Positions 42,893-50,903 of a DNA stretch of 64,000 nucleotides are shown piece after piece. Positions within the stretch are counted from its first letter, which is position 1. Every line of letters begins with the position of its first letter. Source of the stretch: CAZCAC01 sp964496575 (GTDB lineage Bacteria > Planctomycetota > UBA1135 > GCA-002686595); NCBI GenBank assembly GCA_964496575.1, contig CAZCAC010000013.1:38121-102120 (forward strand), written 5' to 3'. A program made the position numbers and the translations under genes. Under the pieces are notes generated by a model that did not search any database, was not told the origin of the DNA, and saw only the letters and a program-made list of their open reading frames with translations.

Positions 42893-44254
42893 TCACTTCT
42901 TCACGTTGTGCATCAGGAGCGGCGAGGTCCGCACGGTGACCAGTGCCTCGAAGTCGACTCCCGACAGGACCCGCACCTCCTCCATCGCCGGCAGGTGCAC
43001 GGCGACGTCGGGCACACCATCGCCGTTCGTATCGCCGAGAGCGCAGGTGTCGATGCCGATGTACTTGACGTCACGGGCCTCGATCGGAAGCGCCCTGTCG
43101 GGGATCTCCTCCAGTACTCCCCCGATCATCGACTGCAGGACTTCACCCGTGGCCCCCGAGTGCAGGATGGAGAATCCCCCGTCCACGTCGTCCTCTTCGT
43201 TCGCACCGATCAGGTACTCTGCCACGCCGTCGCCGTCGAGGTCGTCGATGACGTCGAGGCTGGTGCCTTCCCCGCGCAGGTAGCCGCCGTTGTAGTCGTG
43301 ACGACGCAGCTCCTTCCCCGTCGCTCCGGAGTACAAGAGGACGTAGTAGTTGATGATCGACAGCAAGACGTCATCCACCTCATCCCCGTCGGCGTCGCCG
43401 AGGTTGCGTATCACCCAGGTGCAGCCCCGGGGCAACTCGGAACGCTGATGGGACGACCGCGTCCAGGGATCGAGAACCTCGAGCGTGTCGGGGCGCTCCT
43501 CTCCGTTCTCCGATTTCCCGTGTTCGAGCGACACGACGAGCTCGGCGCGTCCGTTCCCGTCACGATCGGTGACTAGACCGACCACGTCGCTGAGCTTCTC
43601 ACCGGGATGCGTTCCGTAGATCTCGGCTTCGGTCCACTCCGGTCTCGGAGACTCCGGCTCGCAACCCAGCGCTCGAAGCAGCTCACCCGTCTTTCCCGAG
43701 TACAAGAGGACCAGTCCGACTCGAGGCAGGTAGCTCCGGTGCGCCTTGCGGTAGACGACGAGGTCCGGCACTCCATCTCCATCGACGTCTTCTCCCCCAT
43801 CGAGGCTGCGCCCGAACCCGGGGCTCTTGAGATCTCGGGGGAGCTCGAAGAGCACGCTCCCGTCCGCGCCGGAGAAGATCCACAGCGGCCCGCCGCCGGA
43901 GACCGCCAGCTCGTCCTTTCCGTCACCGTTCCAGTCGCCGACGTTCTCCAGCGCGCGACCGAAAGCGGGGCAACCCCGCGGAGGTTTCAGGGTCCTGAGC
44001 AGCTCGCCGTCCTTCCCCGACAGGATCCAGACACGATCGAGCGGTGGCTCGGGGCCGGTCTCCAGGAAGTCGACGGCGCCTGCGCCCCGCTCGGCGACGG
44101 CCACGTCGCAGGCGCCATCGCCGTTCACATCGCCCGCCGAGGCGATCGAAGAGCGGCGGTCGGTGCAGGGGCCGGTGGCGGCCGGCGAAGCGACGAGGGG
44201 GACGGTAAAGAGGAGCAGGGCGAGAGCCAAGCGGCGAGCGGTGTCGGGCTTCAT
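42893..44254 (-). CDS. Secreted FG-GAP (integrin-alpha-like) repeat protein
   Basis: The 453-residue protein has a signal peptide and about seven FG-GAP blades with calcium loops D-V-N-G-D-G-A-C-D, D-W-N-G-D-G-K-D, D-L-D-G-D-G-V-A-E and D-T-N-G-D-G-V-P-D. Each blade contains a V-W-I-L-S-G or L-Y-S-G-T/K-T-G motif. It ends P-L-L-M-H-N-V-K-K. It should be an extracellular calcium-stabilised propeller of unknown ligand. An internally deleted copy is found at 53104-53409. It is divergent from the second sigma-fusion gene, with 153 bp between. Confidence 0.85.
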   Translation of the reverse strand: MKPDTARRLALALLLFTVPLVASPAATGPCTDRRSSIASAGDVNGDGACDVAVAERGAGAVDFLETGPEPPLDRVWILSGKDGELLRTLKPPRGCPAFGRALENVGDWNGDGKDELAVSGGGPLWIFSGADGSVLFELPRDLKSPGFGRSLDGGEDVDGDGVPDLVVYRKAHRSYLPRVGLVLLYSGKTGELLRALGCEPESPRPEWTEAEIYGTHPGEKLSDVVGLVTDRDGNGRAELVVSLEHGKSENGEERPDTLEVLDPWTRSSHQRSELPRGCTWVIRNLGDADGDEVDDVLLSIINYYVLLYSGATGKELRRHDYNGGYLRGEGTSLDVIDDLDGDGVAEYLIGANEEDDVDGGFSILHSGATGEVLQSMIGGVLEEIPDRALPIEARDVKYIGIDTCALGDTNGDGVPDVAVHLPAMEEVRVLSGVDFEALVTVRTSPLLMHNVKK

Positions 44255-44407
44255 TCACCCTGGAACCGACCCGACTCGCGAGAGTTCCGGAGGGAAGGCG
44301 CGAATCCGGCCGGCGCCCGGAAACGTGGTGGGGCGTCCCTTTCGCCGGTCTTTTCTGGGAACTCCTGTAACGTATTCCCCCCACCCTTCGAGGTAGAGGG
44401 GAAAGAC

Positions 44408-47400
44408 ATGGCGGGACGAGAGGACAGGTTGATGGCGCGGTGGTGCCGGAGTGGAGATGTCGAGGCGCTCGGGGCCCTCTTCGACCTCAACGCCCCGGGG
44501 CTGTTGAAGCTCGCGATCCACCTCGTCGGTGACCCAGCCGAAGCGGAGGACCTGGTGCAGGCCACGTTCCTCGCGGCGATCGAGCAACGAAAGCGCATCG
44601 ACCCGTCGCAACCGGCCAAACCCTGGCTGGTCGCAGTACTCCAGCACAAAGCCATCGATGCACGGCGGCGTGCGGCACGGAGCCTCGATCCCGAGGTGCT
44701 CGTGCGCGTGGAGGACGATGCCTCGCGTCCGGCTGAGCGGCGTGAGTTGTCAGGAGTTCTGGCGAAGACGATCGATCGTCTCGAGGAACCCTACCGGCAG
44801 ATCGTTCTGTTGCGCTTGCGGCACGGGCTGGCGGCGGCCGACATCGCTCACGTGCTCGGGAGCAACCCGGGTACGGTGCGCGTTCAGCTCCACCGCGCTC
44901 ACGAGAAGCTGCGGCGCCTCCTGCCTGCTTCGATGGCGTCGGCCTTCGCGTTCGCGCATCCGCGGGGGCTCAAGGCCGTCAAGTCGGTGGTGCTCGAGGA
45001 AGCGAACCTCGTCGGCGCCGCCCTGACCTCGACCTCTTGGATCGGAGCCTGGATCATGGGCCAGAAGATCGCCATCGCCGCGGCGGGAGCCATTGCGCTC
45101 GTCGTGGCCGCCGCCTGGTATGCACGGACTCGCGGACCGGCGGAGACGGAACCCGAGGTCTCCGCTATCGGCAAGGCTGCCGAGCCGGAACCCGACGGGT
45201 TTCCCGTCGAGAGGGGGCTGCTCGCGACCGGCACTCACGGAGTGTCGGATCCTACGCGCGTGAGGCTCGGCCAGGTGGGTACGCCCGACTCAGGGGAGGT
45301 CGTGGTGTCGGGCTCGGTCTTCGACGCCGAGACCAACGAGCCGGTTGCAGGCGCACTCGTGCAGCTCTTCGCCCCGCGCGAGCTATCGCTCCTGGAGGCG
45401 GTGCGGGCCAATCCCGAACTGTTCGAGATCCGAATGAACGGTGTTCCGCACCCACGCCTGGGAGCCGACTGGCCCCACCTGAGCGGGCTCTCCGCAGTTG
45501 CGCGCTTCGGACGCGAGCCAGTGGGCGTCTACGGCGAGTCAAAACCCGGCACGCTCCCCATCGCCGAGAGCACGACCGGAGCGAACGGCGCATTCTCCCT
45601 CCCGTGTAGTGAAGAGGGTGGATTGCTCGTGTGCGAGCACCCGGACTACGGTCGTCGCTGCCGCGCCGCCCACGATCCCTCCCTCGAATGGAACGTCGGG
45701 CTACTGAAGGAGCGTGTATTCAGCGGGAGGCTGTTGCACGCCAGGAACGAGCCGCTGCCCCACCCCCTGACGCTCGTGCTCACCGCGCGCGGAGACCGGC
45801 TGGAAACCCCGGTGGGCGCACGATCCGGCAGCGGAGTGGTCGCAGCGGCACGTACGGAAGCGCTCGGTTCCTGGACGACGACCACCGACGAGGCAGACAG
45901 CTTTCGCGTCGCCGTCGCCGCCGACGAGGTCTCCTTCGAGATCCTTGATCCGGGTTGGCGGGAGCGACTCTCCGGTGTCTACGACGTCGGGACGCCCGCG
46001 CTGATCATCGTGGAGCCCGTCCCCATCCTCCACTTCAGCAACGCGTCGACCGGTGCACCGATCGAGCGCGTCCACCTAGTGGGCCGCGAGTTGCGAAACG
46101 GCTACGTGCGCTGGTCAGGCGAATTCGACGCCCCCGAAGGGAAGTTGACCCTTCCCGGCAGCTCCGTCCTCCATTCACTCTCGAGATCCACGCTGGCGTT
46201 TTCGGCGTGGGCGGAGGGATACGCGGAGGCGAGCTTCGTGATCGGCAAGATCGAAGAGGTGGGGATCATCGAGGTTCCTCTCTCCCGCGGAGAGCCGAGC
46301 GAGGTCGCGGGAGTCGTGCGACGCGGAAACCGAGCCTGCAACGGTGCGGAAGTCGCCCTTCTCGGCCACAGTCACCTGCAGTGGACGGAGAGTGAGGACA
46401 CCCTCGTCGACGCCGTGCACGCCGACGAAGCGGGACGATTCAGGCTTTGCGCCGGGAAGGGCAAGTACGTCGTCCGGGTCATCGAGGGCGAGACGACCTA
46501 CTTCGAGCTCGTGGTGTTGCCGGCCGAGGCCCTTCTCGATATCGACCTGGACGCAACCGGGCGCATCGAGGTCGAGATCGTCGACACGCAGGGAGCTCCC
46601 CGCGGTGACCATGTGCTGGCACTGAGTGGAGAAGATGGCCGCAGTCTTCGCCGGAACACCGATGGCGCAGGTCGGGCCTGCTTCCCGAACTTGAGCCCGG
46701 CTGTCTTCAAGATCCTGGTCCCGCACGTGACCACGGAGGGATCCTTCGGGGCGGACGAACTGGTCGAGGTCTCGCTCGAGCGCGGCGAGGTGCGGCACGT
46801 GCGAGTCGAGATCCCTGCGTTGACCGGCCCACGCCACGTACGCGTCGTCTGTGGAGAGGTGAGTGACTATGGAGCATGGCGAGCGCGCTACACCTACCGA
46901 ATCGAGTGGGTGGCGTTGCATCACGACGGTACGGTGCCGCTGGACCTGGCCACCGATGCCTTCGCGCTCGAGATCGCGGCCCCTGATGAAAGGCGCTGGA
47001 GTCTGCCGATCCCCAAGGAGGCGCCGGATGGGCACGTCATCCAGCTACTCGGGGGAGAGGGCTCCTATCGCGGCTTGTTGCTCGACGGGAAGGACGCCCC
47101 CATCGCCGGGGCGCGCGTGTTCGCTCTTCCGAGGGAGGGAGACCTCGATGCTCGAGTTCGGGCTTCCTGTGTGACCGATGCGCAGGGGGGCTTCGAGCTG
47201 CTGGGTCTCTCGCCCTGTGTCCACAGCCTCGTCTTCCGCGCGGATCCGGAAAAGGGCCACGGAGACGACTTTCGCTGTGTCTTCAAGGGCATGAGCTACG
47301 TGCCCGCCGAGCCCGCTTCCGGCGACGCCTGGCTGGAGATTCGCCTGGCTCGCGCGAAGGGAAAGGTGCGGATGTACGGAACGGTTCGAAAAGAGGCGGA

Positions 47401-47656
47401 TAGATCGCCAATGCCGGGGGCGCTGGTCTCGTTCACCTGCACCTTGGCGAGCGAGACGGGAACCATGCAGCTGGGCAGCGATGCATCGACTTGCCTCACG
47501 GATGGGGATGGACGTTTCGAGGTCTCGCTACCACGAACACCGGAGCGGTGGGTGCGGGTCTTCGGAGCGGATCGGAAGGGCGGAGCGCTGGTTACGCTGG
47601 ATATGGAGGATGCGGGACTCGAGGAGGAGGTTGGAATCGAGATCCTGGTGCCCTAG
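44408..47656 (+). CDS. Second ECF sigma factor fused to membrane segment and external tail
   Basis: The 1082-residue protein has the same plan as the 13107 gene. An ECF sigma module at about 1-175 contains D-P-A-E-A-E-D-L-V-Q-A-T-F and A-A-A-D-I-A-H-V-L-G-S-N-P-G-T-V-R. A hydrophobic helix at about 220-240 includes A-I-A-A-A-G-A-I-A-L-V-V. The 830-residue external part has carboxypeptidase-regulatory-like sandwiches (G-S-V-F-D-A-E-T-N-E-P-V-A-G-A-L-V, L-D-G-K-D-A-P-I-A-G-A-R-V). The ATG at 44408 starts the sigma module, and the frame upstream is open but unrelated. Sequence identity with the 13107 product is low outside the conserved motifs, so they are old paralogs. Confidence 0.85.
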   Translation: MAGREDRLMARWCRSGDVEALGALFDLNAPGLLKLAIHLVGDPAEAEDLVQATFLAAIEQRKRIDPSQPAKPWLVAVLQHKAIDARRRAARSLDPEVLVRVEDDASRPAERRELSGVLAKTIDRLEEPYRQIVLLRLRHGLAAADIAHVLGSNPGTVRVQLHRAHEKLRRLLPASMASAFAFAHPRGLKAVKSVVLEEANLVGAALTSTSWIGAWIMGQKIAIAAAGAIALVVAAAWYARTRGPAETEPEVSAIGKAAEPEPDGFPVERGLLATGTHGVSDPTRVRLGQVGTPDSGEVVVSGSVFDAETNEPVAGALVQLFAPRELSLLEAVRANPELFEIRMNGVPHPRLGADWPHLSGLSAVARFGREPVGVYGESKPGTLPIAESTTGANGAFSLPCSEEGGLLVCEHPDYGRRCRAAHDPSLEWNVGLLKERVFSGRLLHARNEPLPHPLTLVLTARGDRLETPVGARSGSGVVAAARTEALGSWTTTTDEADSFRVAVAADEVSFEILDPGWRERLSGVYDVGTPALIIVEPVPILHFSNASTGAPIERVHLVGRELRNGYVRWSGEFDAPEGKLTLPGSSVLHSLSRSTLAFSAWAEGYAEASFVIGKIEEVGIIEVPLSRGEPSEVAGVVRRGNRACNGAEVALLGHSHLQWTESEDTLVDAVHADEAGRFRLCAGKGKYVVRVIEGETTYFELVVLPAEALLDIDLDATGRIEVEIVDTQGAPRGDHVLALSGEDGRSLRRNTDGAGRACFPNLSPAVFKILVPHVTTEGSFGADELVEVSLERGEVRHVRVEIPALTGPRHVRVVCGEVSDYGAWRARYTYRIEWVALHHDGTVPLDLATDAFALEIAAPDERRWSLPIPKEAPDGHVIQLLGGEGSYRGLLLDGKDAPIAGARVFALPREGDLDARVRASCVTDAQGGFELLGLSPCVHSLVFRADPEKGHGDDFRCVFKGMSYVPAEPASGDAWLEIRLARAKGKVRMYGTVRKEADRSPMPGALVSFTCTLASETGTMQLGSDASTCLTDGDGRFEVSLPRTPERWVRVFGADRKGGALVTLDMEDAGLEEEVGIEILVP

Positions 47657-47713
47657 GGGAACGACTCCGGCGTCACGACGCGTGAGCCAATGGAACCGAG
47701 CCGCGTCACCGAA

Positions 47714-48618
47714 TCACGGCAGCCACACGACGGAATACCCGTTGGTCGTGTTGAAGTCGTTCACCCCGTGACCGCACAGCGGGTTGGTGGTCGTGCGGTA
47801 GAGGCACTGGTGGTACTGCACCTCTCCCGCCGTGACACCGCCCGCTGCAGCCAGCCCGGTCGTCGTGCTCGAGCCACCCGCCGCGTCGGCGAAGAGCACC
47901 TGCAAAGCTGTCGCCGGCTCCCCGATGCAGCGGAGGCCGTCCCCCCAGAGAGTGGGTGGGGACTGAGCCTCGTCCGCCTGCAAGTAGAGACAGACTCGGT
48001 TCGGCTCCGCGTGAGTGGTGGTCAGGGTGAAGGAGTCGTCACCGGTGCTGGGCTCGCCACTGCCGGCGAGGAGCGCTCCACTGGCGAAGACCCCATTGTC
48101 GCAGCCCGACCCCGGCACGCTGCCGTCGTTGTCGTTCCCGCAGGGACAAACCCCGCTTCCGTTGTCGCCGTCGCAGTAGCCGGTTCCCGGATACGGGTAC
48201 ACGTCATCGGAGAGCCACGCACAACCGGTGTCCACGCTGTCGACCATGGTCCACAAGGTTCCCACCAGCGCCCGGGACCCGACAGCGAGACGCAGATGCC
48301 GAACTGCTTGTCGGCAGACGGATCCCGCGCGACGAGCTTCTGCGGTTGCTCCCCGGTCTCCACGTCGAACACGTACGCCGAGCCGCACGAGTCGTACGAG
48401 CTCGTGCCGACGAAGATATCGTGGTTTGGCGCCCCGATCAGGGCCAGGTCACTGGAGAGGGCTACACTCCAGCCGAAGTCGTCGCCGTAACCCGGATCCT
48501 GTGCGACGAGCCTCCTTCCCGAGGCATCCGGGTGTGGGTGCTGTCCACTGGCAAGCGTACCCACCATCGCGCAGCAGAGCCACGCGCCCCGCTTCAGCGA
48601 CCACCGCTCGGCATTCAT
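47714..48618 (-). pseudogene. Frameshifted secreted FG-GAP-like protein with C-terminal signature
   Basis: From the ATG at 48618 a signal sequence (ending A-S-G-Q) leads into FG-GAP-like blades: G-D-D-F-G-W-S-V-A-L-S-S-D-L-A-L-I-G-A and D-K-Q-F-G-I-C-V-S-L-S-G. At about 48275 this frame is lost, and the homologous continuation S-R-A-L-V-G-T lies in another frame, consistent with loss of one base. Soon after, the propeller ends abruptly and the domain Y-C-D-G-D...V-C-P-C-G-N-D-N-D-G-S begins, so later blades may also be deleted. The end, H-Q-C-L-Y-R and F-N-T-T-N-G-Y-S-V-V-W, is the shared signature. A sequencing error could explain the shift but not the missing blades. Confidence 0.75.
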
Positions 48619-48975
48619 CGACTTTCCTCGTGCTGTCTCGCTTCGTGCGTCCAGGTCTCCCCGGAGCTCTCTCCGGGAAAACCGCCGATCGTGGTCGTGA
48701 TGCTCTTCGGATTCCTGCTGATTCGTTCAATCGGGGCGGGATTCCCAGCTGTGGTGCGGCGCCATTCCGTTCCCTCCGCACGGCTCGCGTTGGCGGAAGA
48801 ACCGATTCCCGCCGGCATCGGTCCGATCGGAGCACGCTCGGAAGATCTCGGTTTCCTTGCAGGCCTCGATCGCGCTCCTCGCCCTCTCAGTCGGACCCGG
48901 ACTTCGAGCCACGAAAGGTTCGAGGCGATCCGGTTCACTCTGGTCACCGACGCGAACACTGGAGGCGCTACCGCC
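48619..48975. other. 357-bp region without a recognised gene
   Basis: This lies between the frameshifted FG-GAP gene and the mosaic kinase gene, which point away from each other. I see no conserved coding frame, repeat or clear promoter. It presumably carries the original divergent promoters. Confidence 0.4.
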
Positions 48976-50272
48976 ATGAAGATCAACCACTCAGGACCGA
49001 CGACTACCCGAGCCCTTTTCCTCTTCCTGGCGACCCTCGCCACTACCGGTGCCGCTCACGCCCAGGGAGTCGGTTCCACCTTCGAGATCCGCGACGGCGA
49101 CTGGAACTACTGGTCCAACCCCGGCGCGGTCTTCGAGGCGGCTCGTCTGACCCGCGAGGAGCCGCCGCAACGTCCCTCGACGACGAACCGCACGCTGCGC
49201 GGCGACGTCGAGACGATCGTGCTCAAGGCGCTGGAGAAGGAGCGCCGGCAACTGCTACGCGGGCGTGGCGCGTTACGAGGAAGCGGAGGCGGCGTTCGAC
49301 GAGGCGCTGGCTGGCCTTCGTCGCGTGCTCGGGCCCGATCACCTCGAGACGCTCAACCGAACGCAGCTCTTCGCCGAGTTCCTCGGAGACCTCGGTCGCT
49401 TCGACGAGGCGGAGCCGCTTCTCCTGCGGACGCTCGAGGCGTACCGGCGCGTCCTGAGCGACGATCACCTGTCGACGGTCACCCTGGTCAGCGACCTCGG
49501 GCTCCTGTACTACGAGCAGGGGCGCAACGCCGAGGCGGCGCCGCTCCTGATCGAGGCGTTCGAGCAGAAGCAGCGGCTGTTCGGCGAGGACAACGACGCC
49601 CTGCTCACGGCGATGAACAACCTCGCCGGGATCTACTGGGCGGAGCGACGGTACGACGAAGCCGAGCCACTGTTCTTGAAGGCGTACGAGGGCAAGAGGC
49701 GAACTCTCGGTGAGGACAGCCTGGCCACGATCTCCACGCTCAACAACCTGGCGAGCTTGTACCTCAGGCAGAAGCGGTTCCCCGAGGCCGAGTTACGTTT
49801 CGAGGAAGGGATCGCGGCGTTGACCCGGGTCCTGGGTGAAGAGAGCCCGCAGACCCTCGCCTCGATGGGCAATCTCGGCGTCCTGTACAAGGACATGGGT
49901 CGTCTCGACGAAGCCGAAACACTGCTCGTGAAGTCGCTCGAAGGACTGACCGAGACGATGGGCGCGGACTTCTGGTTGACCCTCGATACGCGGACCAGCC
50001 TCGGGATCGTCTACACCGAGCAGGAGCGGTACGAGGAAGCGGAGTCCATGCTGTTGGAGACGCTCGCCAGTCGGCCGGAGACGGCCGGTGCCGACGCTCC
50101 CAAGACGATGATCACGCTCACTCGCCTCGTCGAGCTGTACGTGCGCCAGGAGCGCTGGGACGACGCCGAGCCGCTGGCACGCGAGCTGGTCGAGAAGACC
50201 GAGGAGGACGCCACCCGCTACGAGGATCGCCAGGCGCTGCTGGAGCGAGTCCTGAAGAGAGGCGGCGACTGA
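48976..50272 (+). pseudogene. Mosaic: secreted-protein start, kinase fragment and TPR array
   Basis: Three pieces are joined. From the ATG at 48976 there is a signal peptide (ending A-H-A-Q) and D-G-D-W-N-Y-W-S-N-P-G from a secreted protein. At about 49132-49245 the frame becomes the end of a Hanks-kinase C-lobe (R-G-D-V-E-T-I-V-L-K-A-L-E-K-E-R), resembling R-G-D-L-R-I-I-V-L-K-A-L-E-K-K in the 29262 kinase. Near 49250 the frame changes, and seven or eight kinesin-light-chain-like TPR units follow to 50272 (for example A-M-N-N-L-A-G-I-Y-W-A-E-R-R-Y-D-E-A-E-P-L). The kinase catalytic core and membrane segment are missing. The TPR part alone could be expressed from a GTG at 49265. Confidence 0.75.
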
Positions 50273-50290
50273 TCGCGCGGGCGACCGCGG

Positions 50291-50848
50291 CTATTCCATC
50301 GCCTGCTTGAGCCAGGCGCGGGCCATGCGCCAGTCGTACTGCAGCTTGCGGACGGAGACCCCGAGCACGTTCGCCGCCTCCTCGGCGGAGAGGCCCGCGA
50401 AGAAACGCAGCTCGACGATCTGGGCGAGGTGCTCGTCCATCTCCCCCAGCTTGTCGAGCGCTTCGTCCAGCGCGAGGAAGTCGACGTCGGGTTCGCCGAG
50501 GAGGACCTCGACCTCCTCGAGCGGTTGCCGGGGCCGTCCTCCACCGTGCTTCTCGGCGAGCCTCCGCCGCGCGTGGTCGATCAGGACCCTCCGCATCGCG
50601 CGCGCGGCGATGCGCATGAAGTGGCTCTTCCCCTCGAACTCGGCCTCCTCGCCCCCACCCATCTTGAGGAACGCCTCGTGGACCAGCGCCGTCGTCTGCA
50701 GCGTGTGCCCTCGCCGCTCGCTGCGCATGTAGTGATGCGCCAGCGATCGGAGCTCGTCGTAGACGAGCGGCAGCAACGCGGCCTCGACGTCCTCCTTTCC
50801 CTCGCTCAACCGGGCGATCAGGGCGCTGGGGTCGGGGTCGCGGTCCAT
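50291..50848 (-). CDS. ECF sigma factor of the PF07638 (TIGR02999-like) group
   Basis: The 185-residue protein contains L-P-L-V-Y-D-E-L-R-S-L-A-H-H-Y-M and L-Q-T-T-A-L-V-H-E-A-F-L-K-M, the hallmark of this sigma family, plus region 4 (L-S-A-E-E-A-A-N-V-L-G-V-S-V-R-K). These sigma factors are common in Planctomycetes and often neighbour TPR kinases. Here it converges with the TPR remnant, 18 bp away, and follows by 55 bp the gene for an anchored tail protein. The ATG at 50848 gives the usual N-terminus; two upstream ATGs are in frame. No anti-sigma gene is seen. Confidence 0.9.
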   Translation of the reverse strand: MDRDPDPSALIARLSEGKEDVEAALLPLVYDELRSLAHHYMRSERRGHTLQTTALVHEAFLKMGGGEEAEFEGKSHFMRIAARAMRRVLIDHARRRLAEKHGGGRPRQPLEEVEVLLGEPDVDFLALDEALDKLGEMDEHLAQIVELRFFAGLSAEEAANVLGVSVRKLQYDWRMARAWLKQAME

Positions 50849-50903
50849 GGGGGGATTGTAGGGTGCCTCCGCCATTGGCAGCCAGCATCGCAACGCGCCC
50901 TGT

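Noticed and set aside
44350..44380. GGAAC-type ECF promoter upstream of the second sigma fusion
   Set aside because: A GGGAACT box is present, but the nearest CGTA lies only about 7 bp away, not the 15-17 bp expected for ECF promoters.
48228..49457. A 409-codon plus-strand frame spanning the frameshifted FG-GAP gene and the mosaic gene
   Set aside because: It is Arg/Ser-rich, crosses two identifiable gene remnants in other frames, and has no family resemblance.
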